A stretch of DNA of 37,430 nucleotides. It comes from Bacteroidales bacterium (lineage in GTDB: Bacteria; Bacteroidota; Bacteroidia; Bacteroidales; UBA12077). The notes below the pieces were generated by a model, which worked only from the letters and a program-made list of their open reading frames with translations, was not told the origin of the DNA and searched no databases. The stretch's first letter is position 1, and each line of letters opens with the position of its first letter. The position numbers were made by a program, and so were the translations under genes. The stretch is from assembly GCA_030637515.1 (NCBI GenBank), contig DAOWGM010000060.1, positions 1 through 37,430 of the forward strand. The letters are read 5' to 3'. Shown one piece after another: positions 25,380 through 33,724 of the stretch.

Positions 25380-26324
25380 ATGAAAAGGGAAATAATAGAA
25401 ATTGACGAGGATAAGTGCACAGGTTGCGGCGAATGTATTCCTAATTGCCACGAAGGCGCTTTGCAGATGATTGATGGGAAAGCACGTTTAATTAGCGATT
25501 TAATGTGTGACGGTTTAGGTGCTTGTATTGGACATTGTCCTGAAGGAGCGATTGAAATTATTGAACGTGAAGCTCAACCTTACGATGAAATTGCTGTAAT
25601 CAAGGAAATGGTTAAAAAAGGTAAGAATACTGTAATTGCTCACCTTACTCATTTAAAAGATCATATGGAATTTGGATTCCTAAAACAAGGTGTTAGTTGG
25701 ATGCAAGAGAATAAATCGGAAATTGATTTTGATGTTGATGAGGTTACATCTGTTGTACATAATGGTACAGTAGAACAACCAGAGCCTGCGCCAAGTGCTT
25801 GTGGTTGTGGTAGCCACGACGAACAACCACAACATCAGCATGCTCACGACCACAGTCATGGTGACGGTGGATGTCCTGGTTCTGCAGCAAGAGAAATAAA
25901 TAAGCCTGAAACTACACCTGTAGAAAATGTTGGTGATGCTCCATCTGAATTAAGACAATGGCCTGTTCAAATGCACTTGATTAATCCAGCGGCCTCATAT
26001 TTCCAAAATTCAGATTTATTATTAGCTGCAGATTGTGTTGCTTTCTCAATGGGAAATTTCCATAGCAAAGTTTTAAAAGGAAGATCATTGGGGATTGCAT
26101 GCCCAAAATTAGATTCTAATACAGAAGTTTATATAGACAAATTAGTTGCACTAATTGATGATGCAAAAATAAATACAATTACTGTAATGAAAATGACAGT
26201 ACCTTGTTGCGGTGGAATATTGCAAATGGCTCAAATTGCATCTCAGCGTGCAACACGAAAAGTGCCAATTAAATCTGTAACTGTTGATATTAATGGAGAT
26301 ATAGTACAGGAAGACTGGGTGTAA
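25380..26324 (+). CDS. Ferredoxin-like protein with His/Cys-rich linker
   Basis: 314 residues in three parts. Residues 1-65 are a two-cluster ferredoxin: site one is complete (C13, C16, C19, C23), while site two has C43, C49 and C53 but Leu at 46, which suggests a [3Fe-4S] or otherwise altered cluster. Residues 140-168 form a flexible His/Cys-rich linker (C142, C144, H147, H153, H155, H157, H159, H161, C166) likely to bind metal. Residues 190-314 are a compact domain with C220, C242 and a C277-C278 pair in VPCCGG. Proteins of this layout often sit beside hcp in anaerobes. I infer an electron donor or redox partner of Hcp, encoded 129 bases downstream. Confidence 0.85.
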   Translation: MKREIIEIDEDKCTGCGECIPNCHEGALQMIDGKARLISDLMCDGLGACIGHCPEGAIEIIEREAQPYDEIAVIKEMVKKGKNTVIAHLTHLKDHMEFGFLKQGVSWMQENKSEIDFDVDEVTSVVHNGTVEQPEPAPSACGCGSHDEQPQHQHAHDHSHGDGGCPGSAAREINKPETTPVENVGDAPSELRQWPVQMHLINPAASYFQNSDLLLAADCVAFSMGNFHSKVLKGRSLGIACPKLDSNTEVYIDKLVALIDDAKINTITVMKMTVPCCGGILQMAQIASQRATRKVPIKSVTVDINGDIVQEDWV

Positions 26325-26355
26325 TCTAAATCAAAAATCATATAAAGATTAAATA

Positions 26356-26378
26356 TTAGGTGTTAAAAACACACCTAA
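26356..26378 (+). promoter_or_regulatory. Hairpin/dyad between the ferredoxin and hcp genes
   Basis: TTAGGTGT and ACACCTAA are perfect 8-base arms around a 7-base loop. No T run follows, so it is not a classic terminator. It overlaps CCTAAATAGG, itself a small dyad. It may be an operator, a processing site or an mRNA-stabilising hairpin at the 5' end of hcp. Confidence 0.45.
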
Positions 26379-26453
26379 ATAGGGAAAGTACATCCCAATA
26401 GTAAAGAATCAAATAATAAAAATTAATAATCTAAACTTAAAAAATTAATTATC

Positions 26454-28112
26454 ATGAGTATGTTTTGTTATCAATGTCAAGAAGCTGCTAAAGGAACTGG
26501 TTGTACAGGAGCAGTTGGAGTATGTGGAGTTAAAGACGAAGTAATTCATTTACAAGACTTGACTGTATACATTCTTAAAGGAATTTCTCTTTATAGTGTT
26601 AGAGCAAGAGAAAATGGCATTGAAGATGAAGAAGTAAATAACTTTTTCTTTACCAGTTTATTTAAAACAATTACCAATGCAAACTTTTCAAAAGATGTAT
26701 TTATAAAGGAAATTAATACTGCTTTAAAATTAAGAGATAAAATCAAAAGCCAGTTAGCTGCAAAAGGTATTGATATTTCTGATATCAACCATGATACTGC
26801 AACTTGGGTAGGTTCTACTTTCGAAGAAATTGAAGCAAAAGCTTTACAGGTTAATGGAAAGATTGATGCTCCAAACGAAGATATTCGTTCGTTACGTGCT
26901 TTAGTTCTTTATGGATTAAAAGGTTTAGCAGCTTATCAAGAGCATGCTTTTAACTTAGGTTTCGAGGATAATAGCATACATGCATTCGTGCAAAAGGCTG
27001 TTGCATCATTAACTAATGATGAAATGACTGTTGAGGAAAATATTGCTTTAGTAATGGAAACTGGTAAATATGGTGTTGATGTTATGGCTTTATTAGATAA
27101 AGCAAATACAACAACTTATGGCAATCCTGAAATTACATCAGTTAATATTGGTGTTAGTGATAAACCCGGAATCTTGATTAGTGGTCATGATTTAAAGGAT
27201 ATGGAAGAGTTGTTAAAACAAACTGAAGGAACAGGAGTTGATGTTTATACACACAGCGAAATGTTACCTGCAAACTATTATCCTGCATTCAAAAAGTACA
27301 AACATTTTATAGGAAACTATGGTAATGCATGGTGGAAACAAAAAGAAGAATTTGAAAGTTTTAATGGTCCTATCCTATTTACTACAAACTGTTTAGTTCC
27401 ACCTAAAAAGGATTCTAAATATTTCGACAAAGTTTATACAACTGGTGCTGCAGGATTTGATGGATTTCCTCATATTGCTGATAGAGAAAAAGGTGGACAA
27501 AAAGATTTCTCTCCAATAATTGAACAAGCGAAAAAATGTGAATCTCCAATCGAAATTGAAAAAGGAGAAATCGTTGGTGGATTTGCACACAATCAGGTTA
27601 TGCAATTAGCAGACAAAATTGTTGATGCTGTTAAATCAGGAGCAATTAAGAAATTCTTTGTAATGGCAGGTTGTGATGGTAGAATGAAAGGTAGAGATTA
27701 TTATACAAAATTTGCGGATCAATTACCAAATGATACTGTTATCTTAACTGCTGGTTGTGCTAAATTTCGTTACAATAAACTTAAGTTAGGTGATATTGGT
27801 GGAATTCCAAGAGTATTAGATGCTGGACAATGTAACGATAGTTACTCATTAGCTGTTATTGCTCTTAAACTTAAAGAAGTGTTTGAATTAAATGATATTA
27901 ATGAGTTACCAATCGCTTATAATATTGCATGGTACGAGCAAAAAGCTATAATTGTATTGCTTGCTTTACTTTACTTAGGTGTTAAGAATATTCACTTAGG
28001 ACCAACATTACCAGCATTCCTATCTCCAAATGTTGCTAAAGTTTTAGTAGACACTTTTGGTATTGCAGGAATAGGTGAAGTTGAAGATGATATTAAAATG
28101 TTTATGAGCTAA
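26454..28112 (+). CDS. hcp: Hybrid cluster protein (hydroxylamine reductase)
   Basis: 552 residues. Hcp proteins reduce hydroxylamine in vitro and are thought to detoxify NO in cells. The N-terminal Fe-S site is C5, C8, C17, C24 (C-x2-C-x8-C-x6-C), close to the short-spaced type of anaerobes and unlike the longer-spaced enterobacterial form. Hybrid-cluster segments are visible in order: [34 protein letters not shown] and the Glu in AWYEQKA. No hcr reductase gene follows; the upstream ferredoxin is the likely electron source. The next genes (cupin, YgbA family, cupin) fit a nitrosative-stress unit. Confidence 0.95.
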   Translation: MSMFCYQCQEAAKGTGCTGAVGVCGVKDEVIHLQDLTVYILKGISLYSVRARENGIEDEEVNNFFFTSLFKTITNANFSKDVFIKEINTALKLRDKIKSQLAAKGIDISDINHDTATWVGSTFEEIEAKALQVNGKIDAPNEDIRSLRALVLYGLKGLAAYQEHAFNLGFEDNSIHAFVQKAVASLTNDEMTVEENIALVMETGKYGVDVMALLDKANTTTYGNPEITSVNIGVSDKPGILISGHDLKDMEELLKQTEGTGVDVYTHSEMLPANYYPAFKKYKHFIGNYGNAWWKQKEEFESFNGPILFTTNCLVPPKKDSKYFDKVYTTGAAGFDGFPHIADREKGGQKDFSPIIEQAKKCESPIEIEKGEIVGGFAHNQVMQLADKIVDAVKSGAIKKFFVMAGCDGRMKGRDYYTKFADQLPNDTVILTAGCAKFRYNKLKLGDIGGIPRVLDAGQCNDSYSLAVIALKLKEVFELNDINELPIAYNIAWYEQKAIIVLLALLYLGVKNIHLGPTLPAFLSPNVAKVLVDTFGIAGIGEVEDDIKMFMS

Positions 28113-28216
28113 AAAAAGCTACAGGCCTTTAGTTTCTGGCTGTTAGCAATGTAATTATTCTAACAGCTTGGAGCTAATAGCAAAAAGCTTCTTGCAAATA
28201 CAAAAAACAAACAATT

Positions 28217-28224
28217 TAAGTTTG
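28217..28224 (+). promoter_or_regulatory. Candidate -7 element before the cupin-ygbA-cupin genes
   Basis: TAAGTTTG fits TAnnTTTG. A TTG at 28192-28194 is 22 bases upstream, longer than ideal. Transcripts from here would have to pass the terminator at 28281-28316 to reach the cupin gene. The rest of the gap 28113-28328 holds AGCT/TAATAGC-rich sequence with a GCTGTTAG/CTAACAGC hairpin at 28139-28167. Confidence 0.35.
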
Positions 28225-28280
28225 AAATAATTTTAAGGCATGAAGTTTAAAAAGATTTTATATATTTATTGAACAAATAA

Positions 28281-28316
28281 AAACCTGATAGGTTATATAA
28301 CTTATCAGGTTTTTTT
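28281..28316 (+). terminator. Strong intrinsic terminator, 12 bases before the cupin start
   Basis: A 15-bp stem (AAACCTGATAGGTTA with TAACTTATCAGGTTT, one G-U pair, 2-base loop) runs straight into T. It ends hcp transcripts. Because it sits just before the ATG at 28329, it may also act as an attenuator for the following genes. Confidence 0.88.
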
Positions 28317-28328
28317 AAACTATTAACT

Positions 28329-28667
28329 ATGAAAACAATAAAATACACAGAAGCAGAAGCACGCCCAAACCCACATGGTGTGGATGCGCGCAACATTTAT
28401 GATGGTGAACACGCTATCATGACACATATTTTACTTCAACCTGGCGAACAATTAAAAAGACATATCACTCCTGTTGATGCTATTTTTTATGTTTTAGAAG
28501 GAACCGGAATAGTTGAAGTTGGTGAGGAAAAACTTGAAGTTACAAAAGACACTTTAATTGAGAGTCCTGCGAAAATTCCACATTGCTGGTATAATAAAAG
28601 TGATCAGATCTTAAGAGTACTGGTTACCAAGGTTCCAAAACCAACCGGGCCAACAAAATTATTGTAA
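28329..28667 (+). CDS. Small cupin-domain protein
   Basis: 112 residues, a single cupin barrel. The first cupin motif is PGEQLKRHITPVDAIFYVLEG, with one His and a Glu; the second is KIPHCWYN, with a His, so a metal site of two His plus Glu is possible but reduced compared with classical HxH cupins. It precedes the YgbA-family gene by 28 bases and has a diverged relative at 29046. Its substrate is unknown. The context with hcp and ygbA suggests a part in the response to NO or reactive nitrogen. Confidence 0.82.
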   Translation: MKTIKYTEAEARPNPHGVDARNIYDGEHAIMTHILLQPGEQLKRHITPVDAIFYVLEGTGIVEVGEEKLEVTKDTLIESPAKIPHCWYNKSDQILRVLVTKVPKPTGPTKLL

Positions 28668-28695
28668 TTTATTATCCATGTATTAGCTTTTTACA

Positions 28696-29025
28696 ATGGG
28701 AGCAAGAATTAAAAGAGAAAAAAGAGTTGTTGAATTTATGATCAAAAAATATTGTGTAGATCAACACAATACGGAACAACTTTGCTTCGAATGCAATGAT
28801 TTATTGGAATACTCTTTAAAACATCTTGTTAAATGTCCTTTTGCAGATAATAAACCGGCATGTTCAAAGTGCACAATTCATTGTTATAGTAAAAATTACA
28901 AAAGTAAAATACAAGTGGTGATGCGATATTCTGGTCCAAGAATGATTTATGAACATCCAAAAGATACAATTCTTTATTTTCTCGACAAATTGAGGTATCG
29001 TTCTAATTCTGATCAAATTAATTAA
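28696..29025 (+). CDS. ygbA: YgbA family protein (nitrous oxide-stimulated promoter family)
   Basis: 109 residues. The sequence follows E. coli YgbA closely in pattern: RIKREKRVVEFMI, then YC, LCFEC, LLEYSLKHL, C-PF, KPACSKCTIHCY and VMRYSGPRMIYEHP. Seven conserved Cys (C20, C30, C33, C47, C56, C59, C63) suggest a metal or Fe-S centre. In E. coli ygbA is under the NO-sensing repressor NsrR, which is established; its molecular function is poorly known. Here it lies between two cupin genes (28 and 20 bases away), downstream of hcp. Confidence 0.9.
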   Translation: MGARIKREKRVVEFMIKKYCVDQHNTEQLCFECNDLLEYSLKHLVKCPFADNKPACSKCTIHCYSKNYKSKIQVVMRYSGPRMIYEHPKDTILYFLDKLRYRSNSDQIN

Positions 29026-29045
29026 ATAGATTAAGCTTTTAAAAA

Positions 29046-29351
29046 ATGAAAATTCAAAACCTAAGCAATTCTCCAAAAGTACCTTTTGATCTTGAAGGTT
29101 ATATTTTACATTCCGAGAAACAAATAGAACTCGTACATCTATTATTAAAGCCAGGAGAAAATTTGGACGAACATAAAAATCCATTTGATGTAGTATTTTT
29201 TATTGCTGAAGGATCAGGAGTTTTATCGATTGAAGGAGAAAAATTAAATTTAACGATTAACGATGTAACAAAAGTTACTTCTGATCAAAACAGGGGATGG
29301 AAAAATAATACAAATCAAGATTTAAGACTTTTAGTTATTAAACTCCTTTAA
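29046..29351 (+). CDS. Second small cupin-domain protein, reduced metal site
   Basis: 101 residues, a paralog of the cupin at 28329: LVHLLLKPGENLDEHKNPFDVVFFIAEG aligns with its ILLQPGEQLKRHITPVDAIFYVLEG. It keeps the His of motif 1 but has Gln/Asn-Arg (SDQNRGW) where the first copy has PHCW, so the C-terminal metal ligand is lost. It starts 20 bases after ygbA and is probably the last gene of the unit. It may be a non-metal binding or structural partner of the first cupin; that is inference. Confidence 0.75.
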   Translation: MKIQNLSNSPKVPFDLEGYILHSEKQIELVHLLLKPGENLDEHKNPFDVVFFIAEGSGVLSIEGEKLNLTINDVTKVTSDQNRGWKNNTNQDLRLLVIKLL

Positions 29352-29409
29352 TCTTATTTTGTCAATTAGTATTATTAATATATATTTCCAAAAAAATAAC
29401 TATACCCTT

Positions 29410-30327
29410 ATGAATAATACTATCATCAAACTAATCACTCTGTTAGTTTTTATAGGTCTATTTGCTTGTAAATCAAATCAAGAATCGTTTAACGAAGAAG
29501 ATTATATTAAATCTGTTCAAGAGTGGCAAGTTAAAAGACTTGAGAATCTAAAATCTGAGAATGGTTGGCTAAATTTAGTTGGATTGCATTGGCTCAAAGA
29601 AGGTCAGAACCCATTTGGTAGTAATGAAGCCAACAATATTATTTTTCCTGAAAAAGCTCCCGATTTTATTGGAACAATTATCCTTTTTAGAGGCAATCTG
29701 AGTATTTCAGTAAATGAAGATATTGAAGTCTTTATTAATGATTCATTAATAAAAGAACATGGTATTAATACGGATACTGAAAATAATACGACCATGTTTA
29801 AAATGGGTTCGTTCAAGTGGCACATTATTAAACGTGGAGAAAGATATGGAATACGATTGCGAGATTTAGAGAATCCGTTAAGTGATCAAATAACAGAAAT
29901 ACCATCTTTCCCTGTTAATCCTGAATGGAGAATAGAAGCTAAATTCAAAAAGTTTGATACAGCAAAAAGAATTGCAATACCAAATGTTTTAGGCGAAACA
30001 GAATACGAAAGTTGCTACGGATTATTAAACTTCAAAGTAGAAGGTAAAGAATATTCATTAATGCCTTTGGGTGATGGAGAAACAGGTGGTTTGTTTATCA
30101 TATTTGCCGATGATACAAGTGCAGAAGAAACTTATGGCGCTGGAAGATTTTTATCGGTAGAGAAACCTGATAAGAATGGGAAAACGTACATTGACTTTAA
30201 CAAAGCTACAAACCCACCATGTGCATTTACCGATTTTGCAACTTGCCCATTGCCTCCAAAAGAAAATGTTTTACCAATAAAAATTCTTGCTGGAGAAAAA
30301 ATCAACGAGCATTTTGGACATCACTAA
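29410..30327 (+). CDS. DUF1684 lipoprotein
   Basis: 305 residues. ATG 29410 gives a lipoprotein signal (MNNTIIKLITLLVF, then FACKSN). The DUF1684 core is clear: WQVKRLENLKSENGWLNLVGLHWL near residue 35, the central GERYGIRLRD and the C-terminal PPCAFTDFATCPLPPKEN block. Family members have no firmly known reaction; the conserved RxRD and the Cys-Pro block suggest an enzyme. It follows cupin 2 by 58 bases on the same strand but could be independent. A bidirectional terminator lies 52 bases past its stop. Confidence 0.87.
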   Translation: MNNTIIKLITLLVFIGLFACKSNQESFNEEDYIKSVQEWQVKRLENLKSENGWLNLVGLHWLKEGQNPFGSNEANNIIFPEKAPDFIGTIILFRGNLSISVNEDIEVFINDSLIKEHGINTDTENNTTMFKMGSFKWHIIKRGERYGIRLRDLENPLSDQITEIPSFPVNPEWRIEAKFKKFDTAKRIAIPNVLGETEYESCYGLLNFKVEGKEYSLMPLGDGETGGLFIIFADDTSAEETYGAGRFLSVEKPDKNGKTYIDFNKATNPPCAFTDFATCPLPPKENVLPIKILAGEKINEHFGHH

Positions 30328-30378
30328 AAACAATGATCAATATTCAATAAACAATTCACAATTAAATAATAAAAACAA

Positions 30379-30410
30379 AACCCAAACAAATACTGTTTGG
30401 GTTCTTTTAT
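30379..30410. terminator. Bidirectional terminator
   Basis: A 10-bp stem AACCCAAACA/TGTTTGGGTT with a 5-base loop is followed by CTTTTAT on the plus strand and by TTGTTTTTATT on the minus strand. It sits between the convergent DUF1684 gene and the second saccharopine dehydrogenase-like gene. Confidence 0.85.
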
Positions 30411-30427
30411 ATTGAGAGTTTAATTTT

Positions 30428-31552
30428 TTATTCTACTGTTATTTTATAATCTACTCCTCTTTCTTTAAGATAATCCATAATAAATTCGAAGCTTTTTGGA
30501 TCTGCTCCTAAATACTCTGGCGGACAAATACCTTTCTGTGGCACTTTCCCTTTTGCAAATAAATTAGCAATGGCTGTGCATGTGTAACCAGCAGTCCTTG
30601 CCATAGAAGTTGTATTTGTTTCTCTATCAAATCTATCATAAAGATTATAAGTAATCTTCTTTTCATCACCATTTTCATTTCCCTTGATTATCACCCTGAT
30701 CATAGTGTAATCTTCTTCATCTTTCTTAAGCTCCCAAACCGGGAATAATAATTTAGCCGTAACATCCATAGGTCTTACCTGCGCACCATTTACAAGCAAA
30801 GGCTCATTTGAGAAAAATCCAATCTCACGCAGCACCTTAATATATTTTACTGTACCAGGATATCGTAACGTTTTTTCTATCATATTTGGAATTTTCATGG
30901 TCTTAAGTAAGGTTTTTAAACCATCAGTATTCCATGCTTCTAATGAACCTATTGGTTCGAAATGATTTATTTCTGCTTCTGTTAAAGCTTCACGTTCTAC
31001 TAAATCATTATTTAAAATATATTTAACCGGACGAATATATTCCTCTAAAACATCAATTGGTGAAAAAACTGCCTTATATTCAAAAGGCCATTCACGTTTA
31101 TATGGTAATCCTCCAGCATAGCATTTATAACTGGAAATCTCCATTTTTGCATTATGATATCCTAAAATTACGTTACCCATTCCTGGAGCAGCACCTGCAT
31201 CAATAATTGCAGTAACATTCTTTTCTTTTGCTAACTCATCTAATTCAAAAGGATCTTCTCTGAATGACGAAATATCAATAATATCTTTTCCTGCCAAAAT
31301 AGTTTGTTTAACAGCCTTGAAACCCATAAAACCTGGCAAAGCACCAATCACAAGATCACAATCCTTAATAGCACCAAGGAATTCTTCCTCATCCGACAAA
31401 TCAGCTACTTGTGTTTTTATGTCCTTATATTTCTGAAGTTTATCAAGGTTTGAAGTATAAATATCAACCGAAGTAACATCAAATGATTTTGCTAAATCAA
31501 TAGCAATTGCTTTACCTACTAATCCTGCTCCTAATACAACTATTCTTTTCAT
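30428..31552 (-). CDS. Saccharopine dehydrogenase-like oxidoreductase
   Basis: 374 residues, shorter than the relative at 2723. N-terminal Rossmann fold with GAGLVGKAI (Gly-rich loop 8-13) and an acidic residue at the end of strand 2 (VDIYTSN), which favours NAD over NADP. The middle holds the family blocks IDAGAAPGMGN and CYAGGLPYKREWPFEYKAVFS, and the C-terminal block is SMARTAGYTCTAIA. Last gene of a four-gene minus-strand run, 19 bases after the cyclophilin gene. No lysine pathway genes accompany it, so it may act on another imino or amino acid substrate. Confidence 0.88.
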   Translation of the reverse strand: MKRIVVLGAGLVGKAIAIDLAKSFDVTSVDIYTSNLDKLQKYKDIKTQVADLSDEEEFLGAIKDCDLVIGALPGFMGFKAVKQTILAGKDIIDISSFREDPFELDELAKEKNVTAIIDAGAAPGMGNVILGYHNAKMEISSYKCYAGGLPYKREWPFEYKAVFSPIDVLEEYIRPVKYILNNDLVEREALTEAEINHFEPIGSLEAWNTDGLKTLLKTMKIPNMIEKTLRYPGTVKYIKVLREIGFFSNEPLLVNGAQVRPMDVTAKLLFPVWELKKDEEDYTMIRVIIKGNENGDEKKITYNLYDRFDRETNTTSMARTAGYTCTAIANLFAKGKVPQKGICPPEYLGADPKSFEFIMDYLKERGVDYKITVE

Positions 31553-31571
31553 AGAAAAAAGTTTTTAGTAT

Positions 31572-32192
31572 TTAATACGTAAAATTATAAAACTTTTCAA
31601 TATCAGCTTTAGTTACTTTACTAACATTAACAGTTATTCTTATATCTTTTAAAGGTCTATCGCCTTTTGAAGTACGCCTTGCTGCAATAATATCCAAAAC
31701 TTCAAATCCGCTCATTACTTGACCAAATATTGTATACTCACCATCTAAATGATGCGCTCCCTTATAATTTTGCACGATATAAAATTGTGTGGGATGAGAT
31801 TCCCTTTCTGGATTAACATCATCACCTGCTCGTGCTGCACCAATTGCACCTCTAATATGTTTATATATCGATAAAATTTCTGCATTTACATCTTCTTTAA
31901 TTATTGCCGGGCTATAATCTATTGGCTGGTTTCGAGTAGTAAAATCTCCAGATTGGATCATGAAATCATTAATTACACGATGAAAAGTAATATGATTATA
32001 AACTCCTGCAGTAGCTAAATCAAGAAAGTTTTGTTTATGCAAAGGTGTATCATCAAACAGAATCAATTTTATTTTACCAAAATCAGTATTGATGGTAACC
32101 AAATAATCAATATCATCTTTCTTATCCTGGCAATATGAAACTATTGCAACAAGAAACAAGATTTTAAATATGAGGTACTTTTTGAAATTCAT
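31572..32192 (-). CDS. Exported cyclophilin-type peptidyl-prolyl isomerase
   Basis: 206 residues. The signal peptide (MNFKKYLIFKILFLVAIVSY) is probably cut after CQ. The cyclophilin domain starts at VTINTDFGKIKLILFDD and contains the catalytic Arg in FHRVINDFMIQSGD. It also contains GAIGAARAGDDVNPERESHPTQFYIV, interrupted as in bacterial cyclophilins, and EYTIFGQVMSGFEVLD. It should help fold envelope proteins. It starts 3 bases after the nucleoside transporter stop and is followed after 19 bases by the saccharopine dehydrogenase-like gene. Confidence 0.93.
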   Translation of the reverse strand: MNFKKYLIFKILFLVAIVSYCQDKKDDIDYLVTINTDFGKIKLILFDDTPLHKQNFLDLATAGVYNHITFHRVINDFMIQSGDFTTRNQPIDYSPAIIKEDVNAEILSIYKHIRGAIGAARAGDDVNPERESHPTQFYIVQNYKGAHHLDGEYTIFGQVMSGFEVLDIIAARRTSKGDRPLKDIRITVNVSKVTKADIEKFYNFTY

Positions 32193-32195
32193 ATA

Positions 32196-33701
32196 CTAAC
32201 CCAATATCATTCCGATAATTGTGGCCGACATTAAAGAAGCTAATGTTCCCGCAAGTAAAGCTCTTAATCCTAATTGCGATAACAATACTCTTTTTGTAGG
32301 CGCCAACGAACCAATCCCTCCAATCTGGATTCCAATAGAGGCAAAATTCGCAAAGCCACAGAGCATATAAGTTGACATTATAATAGATTTCTGCGAAGCA
32401 AATGCTCCTGCAGTTTTCAGATCAGCAAGACTAAGATAACCAATAAACTCTGTCATTATAAGCTTCTCTCCTAACATACGTCCAACAAGAGTAATATCTT
32501 CAGACGCAACACCAATTAACCACATTAAGGGAGCAAATAAATATCCCAAGATAAATTGTAATGATAATTCATTAAACTGACCATCAGTAACTCTGGCGAT
32601 AACTTCGTTTAAAGAAGTCCAGTCACCTATTTTCAAAAATATGTAATTGAACATTGCAATAAAAGCAATAAACACAAGTAACATAGAAGCTACATTAACA
32701 GCCAATTTTAATCCTTGAGTAGTTCCATTAGAAATTGCATCAAGAACATTTTTTCCTATTTTCTCTTGTGATATTTCAACATTAGAATTAATTTCCTCGG
32801 TTTGAGGAAGTAATATTTTAGAGATAACAACAACTCCGGGTGCAGCCATTATAGAAGCCGCCAACAGATGTTTCGCAAAAATCAGACGCTGAACAGGGTC
32901 GTCTCCACCGAGGAAAGCTATATATACCGCCAAAACACCTCCGGCTAAAGTTGCCATTCCTCCAGCCATAACTAAAAGCATCTCAGAACGGTTCATCTTA
33001 TCGAGATACTCTTTAATCATTAACGGTGATTCTGTTTGTCCCAAAAATATATTTCCTGCCACTGATAAACTTTCAGCACCAGACAATTTTAATAGTCGTG
33101 TCATTACCCATGCCAAACCCCAAACAACTTTTTGTATTATTCCTAAATAAAAAAGCACACTTGTTAATGCAGAGAAGAATATTATAGTTGGTAAAATTAT
33201 AACTGCAAAATTCAATAATGGAGATTCAATCTCACCAGTTGCAAATGACTTAAATAAGAATTTTGTTCCTTCGTTGGTAAAATCCAGAACCTTTACAAAC
33301 ATCTTACCAATAATCTCAAAGAAAGCCTGAATAAACGGAACTTGAAGAACTCCTATTGCAACTAAAATCTGAATAAGTAATCCTATTCCAACAATTTTCC
33401 ATGAAATTGCTTTTCGGTTGGTACTAAAAACATATGCGATACCAATAAGAACTAACATTCCAAGCAATCCACGTAAAATATTAATAAAACTTAAACCCTC
33501 TCCTAACTGAGTATTAACAACACTATCTCCGTCTACTAGACCATTTACTTTTATACTACTCTCAACTAAAGTATCCTTAATCGACGAATTCTCAATAATA
33601 GTATCATTTGTTACATTTACATCATTAGCTTTTGCGATGAAATATGTTGATGTAATAAATAGCAGGAAAAATAAACTTGTATAAACTATAATTTTCTTCA
33701 T
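32196..33701 (-). CDS. Concentrative nucleoside transporter (CNT/NupC family)
   Basis: Na+ or H+ driven nucleoside uptake protein, 501 residues. The first 25 residues look like a signal peptide or extra segment, followed by a polar stretch (about 26-70). That makes it longer than E. coli NupC (400). Family motifs are intact: SVAGNIFLGQTESPLMIKEYL in the middle (with the conserved Gln-Thr-Glu), MAGGMATLAGGVLAVY and CGFANFASIGIQIGGIGSLAP at the end. Gap of 23 bases after the bifunctional nuclease gene. The pairing of a nuclease and a nucleoside carrier suggests nucleotide salvage, as inference. Confidence 0.92.
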   Translation of the reverse strand: MKKIIVYTSLFFLLFITSTYFIAKANDVNVTNDTIIENSSIKDTLVESSIKVNGLVDGDSVVNTQLGEGLSFINILRGLLGMLVLIGIAYVFSTNRKAISWKIVGIGLLIQILVAIGVLQVPFIQAFFEIIGKMFVKVLDFTNEGTKFLFKSFATGEIESPLLNFAVIILPTIIFFSALTSVLFYLGIIQKVVWGLAWVMTRLLKLSGAESLSVAGNIFLGQTESPLMIKEYLDKMNRSEMLLVMAGGMATLAGGVLAVYIAFLGGDDPVQRLIFAKHLLAASIMAAPGVVVISKILLPQTEEINSNVEISQEKIGKNVLDAISNGTTQGLKLAVNVASMLLVFIAFIAMFNYIFLKIGDWTSLNEVIARVTDGQFNELSLQFILGYLFAPLMWLIGVASEDITLVGRMLGEKLIMTEFIGYLSLADLKTAGAFASQKSIIMSTYMLCGFANFASIGIQIGGIGSLAPTKRVLLSQLGLRALLAGTLASLMSATIIGMILG

Positions 33702-33724
33702 GTTTTCTGTGAGTAGGTTGGTAT

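Noticed and set aside
28139..28167. GCTGTTAG/CTAACAGC hairpin as the hcp terminator
   Set aside because: It has a 13-base loop and no T run; the strong terminator at 28281-28316 is a better candidate.
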